64,000 nt of DNA from Clavibacter sepedonicus (GCF_000069225.1 NC_010407.1:682001-746000); one strand, 5' to 3'. Counted from the first letter of the stretch, positions 37,319 through 48,959 are shown. The notes: generated by a model not told the origin, from the sequence alone. A program made the numbers and translations.

Positions 37319-38008
37319 ATGGACATCAACATCACCGGCCGCAACGCGGAGATCACCGACCGATTCCGCGTGTACGCCACCGAGAAAGCCGACAAGATCG
37401 TCCAGCTCGCCGAGAAGTCCATTTCTCTCGACATCAAGGTCTCGCGGCACAGCGAGAAGTCCGGCGGATCCGCCGGGGACGACCGCGTGGAGATCACGCT
37501 CGTGGGGCCCGGCCCCGTCATCCGCGCCGAGAGCAGCGCCGCCGACAAGTTCGCCGCCTTCGACCTCGCCCTCGGGCGCATGCTCGAACGGCTGCGCCGC
37601 GCCAAGGACAAGAAGAAGATCCACCGCGGCAACCACCGGCCCCTCTCGCTGCACGAGGCCGCGACGGACGGCTTCGCCCAGATCGACCTCGACCCGGCAG
37701 ACGCCGAGCTCATCGAGCGCGTCAACGGCAAGAGCGTCGCGCCGGTCGACCAGCCCGTCGCCGAGGACGACTACTGCCCCGTGGTCATCCGCACCAAGGT
37801 CTTCCCGTCGCAGTCCATGACCGTCGACCAGGCGCTCGAGCACATGGAGCTCGTGGGCCACGACTTCTTCCTCTTCATCGACGCGGAGACCGACCGCCCG
37901 AGCGTCGTCTACCGCCGCAAGGGCTGGGACTACGGCGTCATCGGCCTGGCCGACGGCGAGCAGGAGCTCGCGGGAGCCGGAGCCGGCTCGCGGGCGCTCC
38001 GCCGCTGA
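37319..38008 (+). CDS. hpf: Long-form ribosome hibernation promoting factor
   Basis: A 229-residue protein that dimerises 70S ribosomes in resting cells. The N-terminal ribosome-binding domain ([20 protein letters not shown]) is followed by a linker and the C-terminal dimerisation domain ([20 protein letters not shown], then [20 protein letters not shown]). Length and both domains define the long form. The ATG at 37319 has CTGGAGGT at a good distance; the ATG at 37301 is less likely. A TAGGCT box at 37246 suggests a promoter about 60 nt upstream of the start. A strong terminator follows. Confidence 0.94.
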   Translation: MDINITGRNAEITDRFRVYATEKADKIVQLAEKSISLDIKVSRHSEKSGGSAGDDRVEITLVGPGPVIRAESSAADKFAAFDLALGRMLERLRRAKDKKKIHRGNHRPLSLHEAATDGFAQIDLDPADAELIERVNGKSVAPVDQPVAEDDYCPVVIRTKVFPSQSMTVDQALEHMELVGHDFFLFIDAETDRPSVVYRRKGWDYGVIGLADGEQELAGAGAGSRALRR

Positions 38009-38024
38009 TCCCGTCCCTCCCCTC

Positions 38025-38056
38025 GAGGCCCCGCGCGCTCCGGCGCACGGGGCCTC
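38025..38056 (+). terminator. Terminator after hpf
   Basis: GAGGCCCCG and CGGGGCCTC enclose a smaller GCGC/GCGC stem. It separates hpf from secA. Confidence 0.7.
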
Positions 38057-38207
38057 GTGCATGGCGCCGGGTCCACGGGTCAGGGCGCTCCCGGGAAGGG
38101 CACCGGACGAGCCGGTACTATGGCGAAGCTCGTCGGCGGCGACATCCGCGCGCCGTCACGGCGGTCGTCGTCATCCGGCGCCCGCCCATCTACGCAGGGA
38201 GACACCG

Positions 38208-41030
<2,823 letters not shown>

Positions 41031-41034
41031 GACC

Positions 41035-41065
41035 CCCGGGGCGACGGGTCTCCCGTCGTCCCGGG
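41035..41065 (+). terminator. First hairpin after secA
   Basis: CCCGGGGCGACGGG, a 3-nt loop, and CCCGTCGTCCCGGG pair over 14 bp with one G-T pair. It lies 4 nt after the secA stop codon. Confidence 0.65.
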
Positions 41066-41086
41066 TCCGACCGCATACGCCGACAG

Positions 41087-41132
41087 CACGACGAAGGGCG
41101 CATCTCCCGCGGGAGATGCGCCCTTCGTCGTG
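41087..41132. terminator. 46-bp perfect palindrome, bidirectional terminator
   Basis: Two 23-bp arms, CACGACGAAGGGCGCATC... and its exact reverse complement, meet without a spacer at 41109/41110. The arms start with CGAAGGGC and end with GCCCTTCG, giving short A and T runs at the flanks. It lies between the convergent secA and Rv3235-family genes and would stop transcription from both sides. Confidence 0.8.
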
Positions 41133-41143
41133 TCGGGGGCGGG

Positions 41144-41731
41144 CTACAGCACGTTGATGGCCGTTGCGCGCCACCGCCGGTCGAGGCCCTCGAGCCGGAT
41201 GGCGACGGCGCGGGCTCGTGCCCGTCCGTGGACCACGATCACGGCCTCGATGACGCCGTCGCGGGGCGAGAACGACGTGACCGTGCCGATGGTGAACACC
41301 GGCCGCGTCACCGACTGCCCCTTCGCGCGACGGGCACGAGCGCTGAGGACCACGCGCTTGAGGAGGTGGCGGTACACGTCATCGCTGACCCACCGTGCGA
41401 TCTGGTCGAGTTCCCGGGCTCCCGCGAGGATCTCGATGACGCACCGCGTGAGGTTCTCGAGCAACGGACCGGACGGGGGGAGGTCCTGGCTGCTGCAGGG
41501 CTGCCGCCCGAAGAAGTAGTCGACGTCGAAGCGCTTGCGCACGGTGCCCCGCACCGTGGCGGTCGGGGCGGGCGCGGCGGCGGACGACGAACCGACCGCT
41601 GCGCTCGTCGCCTGCGATTGCGTGGATGCGGGCTTCCGAGCACCGGACCGACGAGTCGGGGCGCCCTCGGCGTTCCTGGCGACGGCGCTCCGACGGTCAG
41701 GGAGATCCTCCCGTGGCACTGCTTCACTCAT
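41144..41731 (-). CDS. Rv3235-family protein
   Basis: A 195-residue protein. The first 85 residues are disordered (Ala, Ser, Arg, Pro). The conserved C-terminal half has DVDYFFGRQPCSSQDLPP, LTRCVIEILAGARELDQIAR, WVSDDVYRHLLKRVVLSAR and a final strand RLEGLDRRWRATAINVL. This matches the small family named after M. tuberculosis Rv3235, which is found downstream of secA. Function is unknown. It is convergent with secA and divergent from the small operon at 41870. Confidence 0.8.
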   Translation of the reverse strand: MSEAVPREDLPDRRSAVARNAEGAPTRRSGARKPASTQSQATSAAVGSSSAAAPAPTATVRGTVRKRFDVDYFFGRQPCSSQDLPPSGPLLENLTRCVIEILAGARELDQIARWVSDDVYRHLLKRVVLSARARRAKGQSVTRPVFTIGTVTSFSPRDGVIEAVIVVHGRARARAVAIRLEGLDRRWRATAINVL

Positions 41732-41869
41732 GCGTCACTCCCATCCCGGTGCTCCCCCCGATCGGGGGACCACGATGACTGGTCAACTGTGACATCGCGA
41801 GAGGCTCGGCGCACGTCCAGTGCACAAGATGTGGAGAACTGAGAGCGGATCTCAAGGAAGGGACCCAAG

Positions 41870-41941
41870 GTGACCCGGATGTACCAGCCCTCCCCGCCGC
41901 CGCCTCGCTCCATCCGCAAGCCGGGGTCCGGCGACCGATGA
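41870..41941 (+). CDS. Possible 23-codon leader ORF (unverified)
   Basis: GTG at 41870 with AAGGAAGGG about 7 nt upstream opens a 23-codon frame with a Pro-rich middle (MYQPSPPPPRSIRKPGSGDR in part). Its TGA overlaps the ATG of the next gene (ATGA). The good ribosome-binding site and the stop/start overlap suggest translation, but the frame is short and could be chance. It may be a coupling leader for the 201-residue protein. Confidence 0.35.
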   Translation: MTRMYQPSPPPPRSIRKPGSGDR

Positions 41942-42543
41942 GGTGGGAGAACCTCTTCGACGACCTCGAGGGCCAGTGGGAGACGGCGCGGCTCGCCGAG
42001 GAGCGGGACCAGCGCGCCGAGGAGGAGCGCGTGCGCGTCGCGCGCACCGTCATGCGCGACCGCCTGAGGGCGCTCATCTCACCCGACCAGGCGAGGCCGC
42101 TGCGCCTGTCGCTGTCGGACGGGACCTGGATCGACCTCCGCGCCAAGGTGCTCGGACGCGACTGGCTGTCGGGGGAGCTGACGGTCCCGGGCGACGCGCC
42201 TTCGCCTGAGGAGCGGGCGTGCATCCTCCCCATCGCGTCCATCAACGCGCTCGCCCTGGACCGCGAGCAGGCGCGGTCGAGCCTCGCGCCCGTCTCGGAG
42301 CTGCCGCCGGAGCGCGGCATCGTCGACCGGATCGGGCTGCCATTCGTCCTGCGCGACCTCTGCAGGCGTCGTGCGCGCGTCGAGCTGCGGCTCCGTGACA
42401 CCGTCATCGGCGGCACGCTGGATCGCGTCGCCCGCGACCACGTCGACATCGCGGTCCACGAGGCGGGCACCCCTCGGCGGGAGTCAGCCGTCTCGGGGTA
42501 CCGGCTGGTGCCCCTCGCGGGGATCGTCCTCGTCCGCGTCTGA
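41938..42543 (+). CDS. Conserved-looking hypothetical protein, 201 residues
   Basis: I do not recognise this protein. It is soluble, begins with a helix (WENLFDDLEGQWETARLAEE) and continues with strands and helices: RLSLSDGTWIDLRAKVLGRD, then ACILPIASINALALDREQAR, and a closing YRLVPLAGIVLVRV. Two similar beta segments (RLSLSDGTWIDL and RVELRLRDTVIGGTLDRV) may be a repeated small domain. There are no membrane segments. Codon use looks normal. The start overlaps the tiny frame before it; the SAF gene follows 69 nt later in the same direction. Confidence 0.75.
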   Translation: MRWENLFDDLEGQWETARLAEERDQRAEEERVRVARTVMRDRLRALISPDQARPLRLSLSDGTWIDLRAKVLGRDWLSGELTVPGDAPSPEERACILPIASINALALDREQARSSLAPVSELPPERGIVDRIGLPFVLRDLCRRRARVELRLRDTVIGGTLDRVARDHVDIAVHEAGTPRRESAVSGYRLVPLAGIVLVRV

Positions 42544-42612
42544 CCGCCCGTCGCGCGGGACCATGTGGACAACGCGCGACGCCCGCGAGCGCCGTCCCCG
42601 ACATTGACCGGC

Positions 42613-43251
42613 ATGCCTCCCACCCCTCGTCCCGCGCGTCCGGCGCGCCGTCCCGTCTGGTTGGATCCCCGCTTCGTCGTCGGGCTCGTACTGGTCCTCG
42701 TGTCCACGGGCGGCGTCGTCGCGCTCCTGCGCTCCGCCGACTCCTCGGTGGTCGTCATGGCCGCGGCGTCCGCCCTCGACGCGGGGACGACGGTCCATGC
42801 CTCCGACCTCGTGCCCGTGCGCGTCCGCATCGACGGCGCCGCCGACCACTACGTCTCCCCGGACTCCGCCGACGGGCTCGTCGTCACGCGCTTCGTGGGA
42901 GCGGGTGAGCTGGTCCCGCGGTCATCGCTCTCCTCGGCGGACGCGCGCACCACCGCATCGGTCGTCATCCCCACGTCCGCGGGCGCCGACCACCTCGTCG
43001 CACCGGGCACCGTCGTCGACATCTGGGCTGCCGCGGTCAAGGGCTCCGGCACGAACGCCTACGACGCGCCGCGCGTCATCGTCTCGGGGGCCACCGTCGC
43101 CCAGGTCATCCGGCCCGAGGGCTTCGTCGCGGATCAGGACCACACGCAGGTGCAGCTGACCGTGCCGCGTGAGGACGTGGCGGCGGTCCTCGCATCCACG
43201 GACGCAGGGGACCAGATGTCGCTCGTGCCCGTCGGCGACGCGGGGGCCTGA
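42613..43251 (+). CDS. SAF domain protein, CpaB/RcpC-like
   Basis: A 212-residue protein with one membrane helix at about residues 17-36 (FVVGLVLVLVSTGGVVALL) and an outer SAF domain: ALDAGTTVHASDLVPVRV, then the FVGAGELVPRSSL loop and GTVVDIWAAA. Such domains are found in CpaB/RcpC of Tad pilus systems. The ATG at 42613 is preferred to the one at 42565, since it begins MPPTPRPARPARRP just before the helix. The next gene is CpaE-like, but no secretin, pilin or motor gene is present. Confidence 0.8.
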   Translation: MPPTPRPARPARRPVWLDPRFVVGLVLVLVSTGGVVALLRSADSSVVVMAAASALDAGTTVHASDLVPVRVRIDGAADHYVSPDSADGLVVTRFVGAGELVPRSSLSSADARTTASVVIPTSAGADHLVAPGTVVDIWAAAVKGSGTNAYDAPRVIVSGATVAQVIRPEGFVADQDHTQVQLTVPREDVAAVLASTDAGDQMSLVPVGDAGA

Positions 43252-43253
43252 GG

Positions 43254-44843
43254 GTGGCGTCCCTCATCCTCGCCCTCCCGCCCCGAGTGGAGGACGCCCT
43301 CCTCCGCGACGTCGTCGAGGCAGGCCACGCGGTCCTCGCTCGCGTCACGGGCGGGGCGGAGGTGGTCGCCGCGGTCCAGGCGACGACGATCGACCCCCTG
43401 CACCTGGTCATCGCCGCGTCTCCCGCCACGCTCGACCGCGACGTGCTCGCGGCGCTCGACGATCGGGGCGCGCGAGCCGTCGCGGTGGCGTCGAGCGAGG
43501 CCGACCGCCGCAATGCGCAGGCGCTCGGACACCATGAGGTCGTGGATGAAGGCGCCACCTGGCGCGAGATCGAGGAGCTGCTGCTCTCGGTGCGCCCGCT
43601 CGGGGCGGCCGGCGGCACGGCTTCCGGCGTCCGACGCGCGGACGCCGTCGCCGCGCACCTGGAGATCGCTCCACCCGAGCACGGCGACCCGGGCGATTCA
43701 CGCGATCGGGCTCGGCTCCCCGAGGCCGGGACCCGACGGTCGGCCCACGGGTCCGACGTCCGCGCAGATCCGTCGAGCGGCCGGGACGGAACCGATGGCT
43801 CCTCACGCCCCGGGACGAGCTCCCGCACGCGACCGGAGCGGGACCGCCGGGCTCGACCGCTGCGAGCGCGTCTCGGCCTCGCCCGACGCCCGCGCGTGCC
43901 GGCCCCGGTCGTCCGGGAGCAGGAGCCGGACGACGGACGGGAACGGATCGGCCGGGTGATCGCCGTCCGGGGTCCGCAGGGCGCTCCGGGCCGGACCACG
44001 ACCGCGCTGGCCATCGCGGGCGAGGTCGCCGCGGCGGGTCGATCGGCCGTGCTGGTCGACGCCGACGTCCACGGCGGCACGGTGGCCGCGACGCTCGGTC
44101 TGCTGGACGAGGCGCCGGGCTTCGCCGCCGCCTGCCGCCTGGCTGCGGCCGACAGCCTCACCGTGGAGGAGCTGGAGCGGATCGCCCAGCACCACCCGTC
44201 GACGCGGGCGCCGGGGTTCTCGGTCCTGACCGGCATCTCGCGCCCGGACAGGTGGCCGGAGCTCGCGGAGGGGAGGGTCTCCGCCGTGCTGCAGGCGTGC
44301 CGGGGCTGGCGCGACTACACGGTGGTCGACGCGTCCTTCAACCTGGAGGACGACGAGGAGATCTCGAGCGACATGTTCGCGCCCCGCCGCAACGCGGCCA
44401 CGCACGCGGTGCTGCGCGGTGCGGATCACGTCGTCGCCGTCGTCTCCGCCGACACGGTGGGCCTCTCGCGCTTCTTCCGCGCGTACGTGCAGCTCCTCGA
44501 GATCGTCGACCCGTCGCGCGTCTCCGTGCTCGTGAACCGGGTGCGCCCCAGCGCAGGGGGCTGGGACGCCGCGGGCCAGGTGCGACGCACCCTGTTCCGG
44601 TTCGGCAGCGTCGAGGCGGTGGGGTACGTCCCCGAGGACCGGGAGTCGCTCGACGCCGCGGTGCTCGCCGGCGCGACTCTCCGCGACATAGCGCCGCGGT
44701 CGCCCGCGCTCGTCGAGTGGTCGCGTTTCACCCGCACGACGCTCCTGCCTCCTGAGGACGCGCCGCGGCGGGTTCGTCGCGCGGCCGGCTCCCGCCGTCG
44801 CGGCGCCGATCGCGCGGGGGAGGAGCGCGCCCGGCCCGCATAG
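43254..44843 (+). CDS. CpaE-like / MinD-ParA-type ATPase
   Basis: A 529-residue protein. The N-terminal 110 residues look like a receiver-type domain (VLAALDDRGARAVAVASSEADR) without a clear phosphorylation site, followed by a disordered Arg-rich linker (about 150-230). The C-terminal half is a P-loop ATPase: VIAVRGPQGAPGRTTTALAI (deviant Walker A, RGPQGAPGRTT instead of KGGxGKTT), VLVDADVHGG (Walker A'), and ADHVVAVVSADTVGLSRF. The usual signature Lys is an Arg here. Start is GTG, 2 nt after the SAF gene. It probably positions or anchors a membrane apparatus with the SAF protein. Confidence 0.82.
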   Translation: MASLILALPPRVEDALLRDVVEAGHAVLARVTGGAEVVAAVQATTIDPLHLVIAASPATLDRDVLAALDDRGARAVAVASSEADRRNAQALGHHEVVDEGATWREIEELLLSVRPLGAAGGTASGVRRADAVAAHLEIAPPEHGDPGDSRDRARLPEAGTRRSAHGSDVRADPSSGRDGTDGSSRPGTSSRTRPERDRRARPLRARLGLARRPRVPAPVVREQEPDDGRERIGRVIAVRGPQGAPGRTTTALAIAGEVAAAGRSAVLVDADVHGGTVAATLGLLDEAPGFAAACRLAAADSLTVEELERIAQHHPSTRAPGFSVLTGISRPDRWPELAEGRVSAVLQACRGWRDYTVVDASFNLEDDEEISSDMFAPRRNAATHAVLRGADHVVAVVSADTVGLSRFFRAYVQLLEIVDPSRVSVLVNRVRPSAGGWDAAGQVRRTLFRFGSVEAVGYVPEDRESLDAAVLAGATLRDIAPRSPALVEWSRFTRTTLLPPEDAPRRVRRAAGSRRRGADRAGEERARPA

Positions 44844-44846
44844 GCT
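44841..44846 (+). promoter_or_regulatory. Candidate -10 box, leaderless pdtaS
   Basis: TAGGCT overlapping the stop codon of the CpaE-like gene, 6 nt before the GTG at 44853. Confidence 0.45.
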
Positions 44847-44852
44847 GTAGCC

Positions 44853-46355
44853 GTGTCCACGCTCAGCGATCTCGTGCATGCCCAGGGTCTGTCCTCCGAC
44901 GCGGATGTCGAGTGGCTCCACCTCCTCGTCGGCGACTGGCAGCTCCTCGCCGACCTGGCGTTCGCGGACATCGTCCTGTGGGTCCCGACAGTGAGCGGCA
45001 GCTTCGTCGCCGTCGCACACGCCCGGCCGTCGAGCTCGGCCACGCTGTTCTACCGCGACTTCGTGGGGCAGCCCATCAAGGCGGAGTGGCGCAAGCAGGT
45101 CACGGACGCGCACGAGACCGCCCGCATCATCGACTCGTCCGCGCCGGACTGGTACGAGGAGACGCCGACCCGCGTGCGCGCGGTGCCGGTGCTGCGTCGC
45201 CTGGCCCAGGGCAGTCCCGAGGTCACGGACACGCCCATCGCCGTGATCACGCGGCATACCAACCTCAGCGAGACGCGGACTCCGAGCCGTCAGGAGCTGA
45301 CGTTCAACGAGTGCGCCAACGACCTCTTCGCGATGATCGCCGACGGTGACTTCCCCGACCTCGGTTCGCCGACCGGTCCTCGGCGGGGGGCGCCTCGCGC
45401 CTCCGACGGCCTGCTGCGTCTCGACGTCGACGGCATCACTACATTCGCGAGCCCCAACGCCCTGAGCGCGTTCAACCGCATGGGCTTCTCCGAGGAGCTC
45501 GAGGGGGAGTCCCTGGCCGACGCCACGTCCAGCCTGCTCACCGGCAAGCGGCTGACCGTCGACGAGTCGCTGGCGCTCATCGTCGCCGGTCGCGCGCCGT
45601 GGCGGACCGACATCGAGTCGCGAGGCGTCACCGTGTCGCTCCGTGCGATCCCGATCCGCAGCCACGGCGAGCGGGTCGGCGCGGTCGTCCTCTGCCGCGA
45701 CGTGACGGAGCTGCGCCACCAGGAGCGCGAGCTGATCACCAAGGACGCGACGATCCGCGAGATCCACCACCGGGTCAAGAACAACCTGCAGACGGTCGCG
45801 AGCCTCCTGCGGATCCAGGCCCGCCGGTCGCACACGGAGGAGGCGCGCGAGGCTCTCGGTCACGCGCAGCGCCGGGTGGGCGCCATCGCCGTGGTGCACG
45901 ACACGCTCAGCGAGGGGCTCAACCAGAACGTCGACTTCGACGCGGTGTTCGACCGGGTCCTCCTGCTCATCGCGGAGGTCGCCTCCGCGCACAACACGCG
46001 GGTGCACCCGAAGATCCTGGGCAGCTTCGGCGTGCTGCCGAGCGCCTACGCGACGCCGCTCGCCCTCGCGCTCACCGAGCTCGTGACCAACGCCGTGGAG
46101 CACGGCCTGGCCGGGCGCTCGGGCGAGGTGGCCATCGAGGCCGCGCGCACCGAGGAGACGCTCACCGTCAGCGTCCGCGACGACGGCGTGGGGCTGCCCG
46201 AGGGCAAGGTCGGGACGGGGCTCGGCACGCAGATCGTTCGGACGCTCATCCAGGGCGAGCTCAGCGGCACGATCGACTGGCACACGCTCATGGGCAGCGG
46301 CACCGAGGTGACCATCGAGGTGCCGCTGCGCTGGCTGGCGCCCGTCACGGCCTGA
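44853..46355 (+). CDS. pdtaS: Sensor histidine kinase PdtaS
   Basis: A 500-residue cytoplasmic kinase of the HisKA_2 type. It has an N-terminal GAF-like domain (WLHLLVGDWQLLADLAFADI), a PAS-like domain (VDGITTFASPNALSAFNRMG), then the phosphoacceptor His in IHHRVKNNLQTVASLLRIQA (about residue 307), the N box ALTELVTNAVEHGLAG, and the G boxes VRDDGVGLPEG and GTGLGTQIVRTLI. It matches Rv3220c, which signals to the RNA-binding antiterminator PdtaR (not in this window). As in mycobacteria it lies beside whiB1, here convergent. Confidence 0.93.
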   Translation: MSTLSDLVHAQGLSSDADVEWLHLLVGDWQLLADLAFADIVLWVPTVSGSFVAVAHARPSSSATLFYRDFVGQPIKAEWRKQVTDAHETARIIDSSAPDWYEETPTRVRAVPVLRRLAQGSPEVTDTPIAVITRHTNLSETRTPSRQELTFNECANDLFAMIADGDFPDLGSPTGPRRGAPRASDGLLRLDVDGITTFASPNALSAFNRMGFSEELEGESLADATSSLLTGKRLTVDESLALIVAGRAPWRTDIESRGVTVSLRAIPIRSHGERVGAVVLCRDVTELRHQERELITKDATIREIHHRVKNNLQTVASLLRIQARRSHTEEAREALGHAQRRVGAIAVVHDTLSEGLNQNVDFDAVFDRVLLLIAEVASAHNTRVHPKILGSFGVLPSAYATPLALALTELVTNAVEHGLAGRSGEVAIEAARTEETLTVSVRDDGVGLPEGKVGTGLGTQIVRTLIQGELSGTIDWHTLMGSGTEVTIEVPLRWLAPVTA

Positions 46356-46392
46356 TCCGTACCCCGACGGGCCGTCGTTCGTGCCGGGGGAC

Positions 46393-46432
46393 GACGAGAG
46401 CCGGGCAGCCCGTGGGCGGCCCGGCTCTCGTC
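46393..46432. terminator. Bidirectional terminator between pdtaS and whiB1
   Basis: GACGAGAGCCGGGC and GCCCGGCTCTCGTC form a perfect 14-bp stem with a G/C-rich loop, between convergent genes. Confidence 0.8.
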
Positions 46433-46452
46433 GGTGGTGCGTGGTGCGTGCG

Positions 46453-46701
46453 TCAGCTGGCGCGGCGGGCGCGTGCCGCGCGGCGCTTGAGGGCGCGGCG
46501 CTCGTCCTCGCTGAGCCCGCCCCAGACGCCCGAGTCCTGACCGGTCTCGAGGGCGTACTGCAGGCACATCTCGGTGACGGAGCAGCGGCCGCAGACGGCC
46601 TTGGCCTTGTCGATCTGATCGACGGCCGGGCCGGTGTTCCCCACGGGGAAGAACAGCTCGGGGTCCACAGTCAGGCAGGCTGCCTTGTCACGCCAGTCCA
46701 T
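46453..46701 (-). CDS. whiB1: WhiB-family regulator WhiB1
   Basis: An 82-residue protein with the four cluster Cys at 9, 37, 40 and 46 (AACLT, VCGRCSVTEMC), the SGVWGGLSEDERRALKRR turn and a basic C-terminal tail. It corresponds to WhiB1 of mycobacteria and WblE of Streptomyces, a nitric-oxide-sensitive regulator that binds the primary sigma factor. SD GAGGAG lies about 8 nt before the ATG. The 245 bp upstream have lower GC and probably hold a long regulated leader; I could not fix the promoter. Confidence 0.95.
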   Translation of the reverse strand: MDWRDKAACLTVDPELFFPVGNTGPAVDQIDKAKAVCGRCSVTEMCLQYALETGQDSGVWGGLSEDERRALKRRAARARRAS

Positions 46702-46946
46702 AGGGGTGCTCCTCAGGTCGGTACTCGTTGCACGGCGGATCTGCCGCGGGATGGGGGTGGGGCGAGGCGTCCGGGAACTGCATCGGGACGGGGCACGTGG
46801 CCCCTCCTCGTGAGATGCTCAGCTTCAGGGAGGCGTCCCTTGTAAGCTCGGTTCCGGATCTGCTCACCACCCTGTGAACGAACTCGACCTCGAATATCGT
46901 CGCATAGAGCCAACGATCAATCAATAGCTTTGTATGGGAACGTGCT

Positions 46947-47378
46947 GTGACCGGAACCGGTGATGCCCTCGATCCGCGCCAGCCCGCGGACGGACCCCGC
47001 CGATCTGCCGCCGTGATCCTCCTCACGGTGCTCGTCGCGCTCGAGGCGCTGGGCATGGCGGGTGTCACCGCGCTCCTGGTCGTCGACCTGCTGACCTCGA
47101 CGCCGTCGTCGCTGGCCAGCGCCGTCGCGCTGATCGCCCTGGCCGCGCTCGCGGCCGTGTTCCTGGGCGCCGTCGTCCGCGGGATCCTGCGGGGACGCAG
47201 CTGGGTCCGGCCGGCGGCCGTGACGTGGCAGGTGCTGCAGATCGCCGTCGGGGCGGGCAGCCTCCAGGGCGCGGACGCGCGTCAGGACCTCGGGTGGGGC
47301 CTCATCGTGCCGTCCGTCCTCGTGATCGTGCTGTTGTTCACGAGGTCCGTGCTCCTCGCCACGCGTCGTCGCGACTGA
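46947..47378 (+). CDS. Small membrane protein, four predicted helices
   Basis: A 143-residue protein that I do not recognise. Its hydrophobic helices are at about residues 20-47 (AVILLTVLVALEALGMAGV), 55-80, 92-105 and 112-135 (WGLIVPSVLVIVLLFTRSVL). The helix pattern recalls small integral membrane proteins common in Microbacteriaceae. The GTG at 46947 is the first in-frame start; no strong ribosome-binding site is seen. It converges on bcp. Confidence 0.7.
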   Translation: MTGTGDALDPRQPADGPRRSAAVILLTVLVALEALGMAGVTALLVVDLLTSTPSSLASAVALIALAALAAVFLGAVVRGILRGRSWVRPAAVTWQVLQIAVGAGSLQGADARQDLGWGLIVPSVLVIVLLFTRSVLLATRRRD

Positions 47379-47401
47379 GCCGGACGACGCGTGCGCGGGC
47401 G

Positions 47402-47881
47402 TCAGGCGTCGACGCCGAGCTTTTTGCGCAGCGACGCCACGTGCCCCGTCGCCTTGACGTTGTAGAGGGGGAGGGTGACGCGTCCCTCGCCGTCCACGAC
47501 GACGGTGGAGCGGATCACGCCGGTGACCTTCTTGCCGTAGAGCGACTTCTCGCCGTACGCGGCGTAGGCGCGGTGCACCTCGAGGTCGGGGTCCGACAGG
47601 AGTGTGAAGCCGAGGCCCTGCTCCTCGCGGAACCGGGCGAGGTCCTCCTGGGGGTCCTTCGAGATGCCGAGTACGCGATAGCCGGCGCCCTGGAGGGAGT
47701 CCATGCTGTCCCGGAAGTCGCACGCCTGCGTCGTGCATCCGGGTGTGCCGGCGGCAGGGTAGAAGCGGACGATGACGTCCTGGCCGCGGAGGTCCGACAG
47801 GGTGACGGGCGAGCCGTCCTGGTCCGGGAGCGTGAAGTCGGGGGCGGGCTGCCCCTTCTCGAGGCGGGTGGTCTCGGTCAT
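47402..47881 (-). CDS. bcp: Thioredoxin-dependent thiol peroxidase (BCP/PrxQ)
   Basis: A 159-residue peroxiredoxin that reduces hydroperoxides. The peroxidatic Cys is C49 and the resolving Cys C54 in PAAGTPGCTTQACDFRDSM, the alpha-2 helix arrangement of PrxQ. Strands QDGSPVTLSDLRGQDVIVRF (part) and TLLSDPDLEVHRAYAAYG follow. Start is ATG at 47881 with AAGCTCCCCC before it; a TAGCAT box lies about 30 nt upstream. Confidence 0.94.
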   Translation of the reverse strand: MTETTRLEKGQPAPDFTLPDQDGSPVTLSDLRGQDVIVRFYPAAGTPGCTTQACDFRDSMDSLQGAGYRVLGISKDPQEDLARFREEQGLGFTLLSDPDLEVHRAYAAYGEKSLYGKKVTGVIRSTVVVDGEGRVTLPLYNVKATGHVASLRKKLGVDA

Positions 47882-48035
47882 GGGGGAGCTTCTCGTTCGG
47901 GGATGTCGACGACCATGCTAGGGCCGGCCGCCCGATGCCCGGCCGGGAGCTCCACGGCGTCGATTCGCGTCGGCCCGCGGCGTGGTGCTAGTGTCATCTC
48001 TCGGTCCGGTACCCAGAACGACAGGGTCCTCACCT

Positions 48036-48111
<76 letters not shown>

Positions 48112-48389
48112 CACGCTCCACGTCGGAGCAGCTCAGCCGGGGGCGTCCTGCTCCGCGATCGATCACGTCGATGGTCGCCGGAGAACCGTGAGAGAATACC
48201 GGTCGGACCATCACCGCGGACGCCCCTAGCGGAGCGCCGCGGCGGCCGGTGATCTCGGTGCACCGGCCACGCACCACGACCACGCCCATGGCGTGCGTCG
48301 CGGCGCGGGACGTCGGCGCCCACGCGGCTGAGCATGCGCGTGCGCGACATCTCCGGCACACATCTCGAGGGATCGAAGGACAGTACTAC

Positions 48390-48884
48390 ATGATTTTCGA
48401 AGTAGGGGAGACCGTCGTGTACCCCCACCACGGCGCAGCCACGATCACCGCGGTCAAGACCCGCACCATCAAGGGGGTCGACAAGAAGTACATCACCCTC
48501 CAGATCCACCAGAGCGAGCTGGTGATCGACGTGCCTGTCGACAACGCCGAGCTCGTCGGGCTGCGCGACGTCATCGACAGCTCCGGCGTGGAGGCCGTCT
48601 TCGACGTGCTCCGCGGCGACGTCGAGGAGGAGGCCGGCAACTGGTCGCGCCGCTTCAAGGCCAACACCGAGAAGATGGGGTCCGGCGACGTGCGCCGCGT
48701 CAGCGAGGTCGTCCGCGACCTGTGGCGCCGCGACCAGGACTCGGGCGTCTCGGCCGGCGAGAAGCGGATGCTGGCCAAGGCTCGCCAGATCCTCGTCTCG
48801 GAGCTCGCGCTCGCGCAGAAGTCGACCGACGAGGAGGCGTCCGTCGTCCTCGACGGCGTCCTCGCGCAGAGCATCTCCGCCTGA
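48390..48884 (+). CDS. carD: CarD family RNA-polymerase-binding regulator
   Basis: A 164-residue global regulator that binds the RNA-polymerase beta subunit and stabilises open complexes at rRNA and many other promoters. The N-terminal Tudor-like domain is [20 protein letters not shown], and the C-terminal helical DNA-binding part has [17 protein letters not shown] (with Trp at the minor-groove contact) and [20 protein letters not shown]. The ATG at 48390 has GAAGGA upstream. It lies behind the tRNA across 278 bp that I read as promoter and leader without another gene. A strong terminator follows. Confidence 0.95.
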   Translation: MIFEVGETVVYPHHGAATITAVKTRTIKGVDKKYITLQIHQSELVIDVPVDNAELVGLRDVIDSSGVEAVFDVLRGDVEEEAGNWSRRFKANTEKMGSGDVRRVSEVVRDLWRRDQDSGVSAGEKRMLAKARQILVSELALAQKSTDEEASVVLDGVLAQSISA

Positions 48885-48915
48885 CCCCTCCGACGCGCCC
48901 TCCCGGGTCCGTCAC

Positions 48916-48959
48916 CGCCGACGGGCGGTCCCTCGTCAACGAGGGACCGCCCGTCGGCG
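48916..48959 (+). terminator. Terminator after carD
   Basis: CGCCGACGGGCGGTCCCTCG and its exact reverse complement form a 20-bp stem around a 4-nt loop (TCAA). Confidence 0.85.

Noticed and set aside
42565..44843. Complete Tad/Flp pilus locus
   Set aside because: Only SAF/CpaB-like and CpaE-like genes are present. No pilin, secretin, CpaF motor or TadB/C genes lie in the window.
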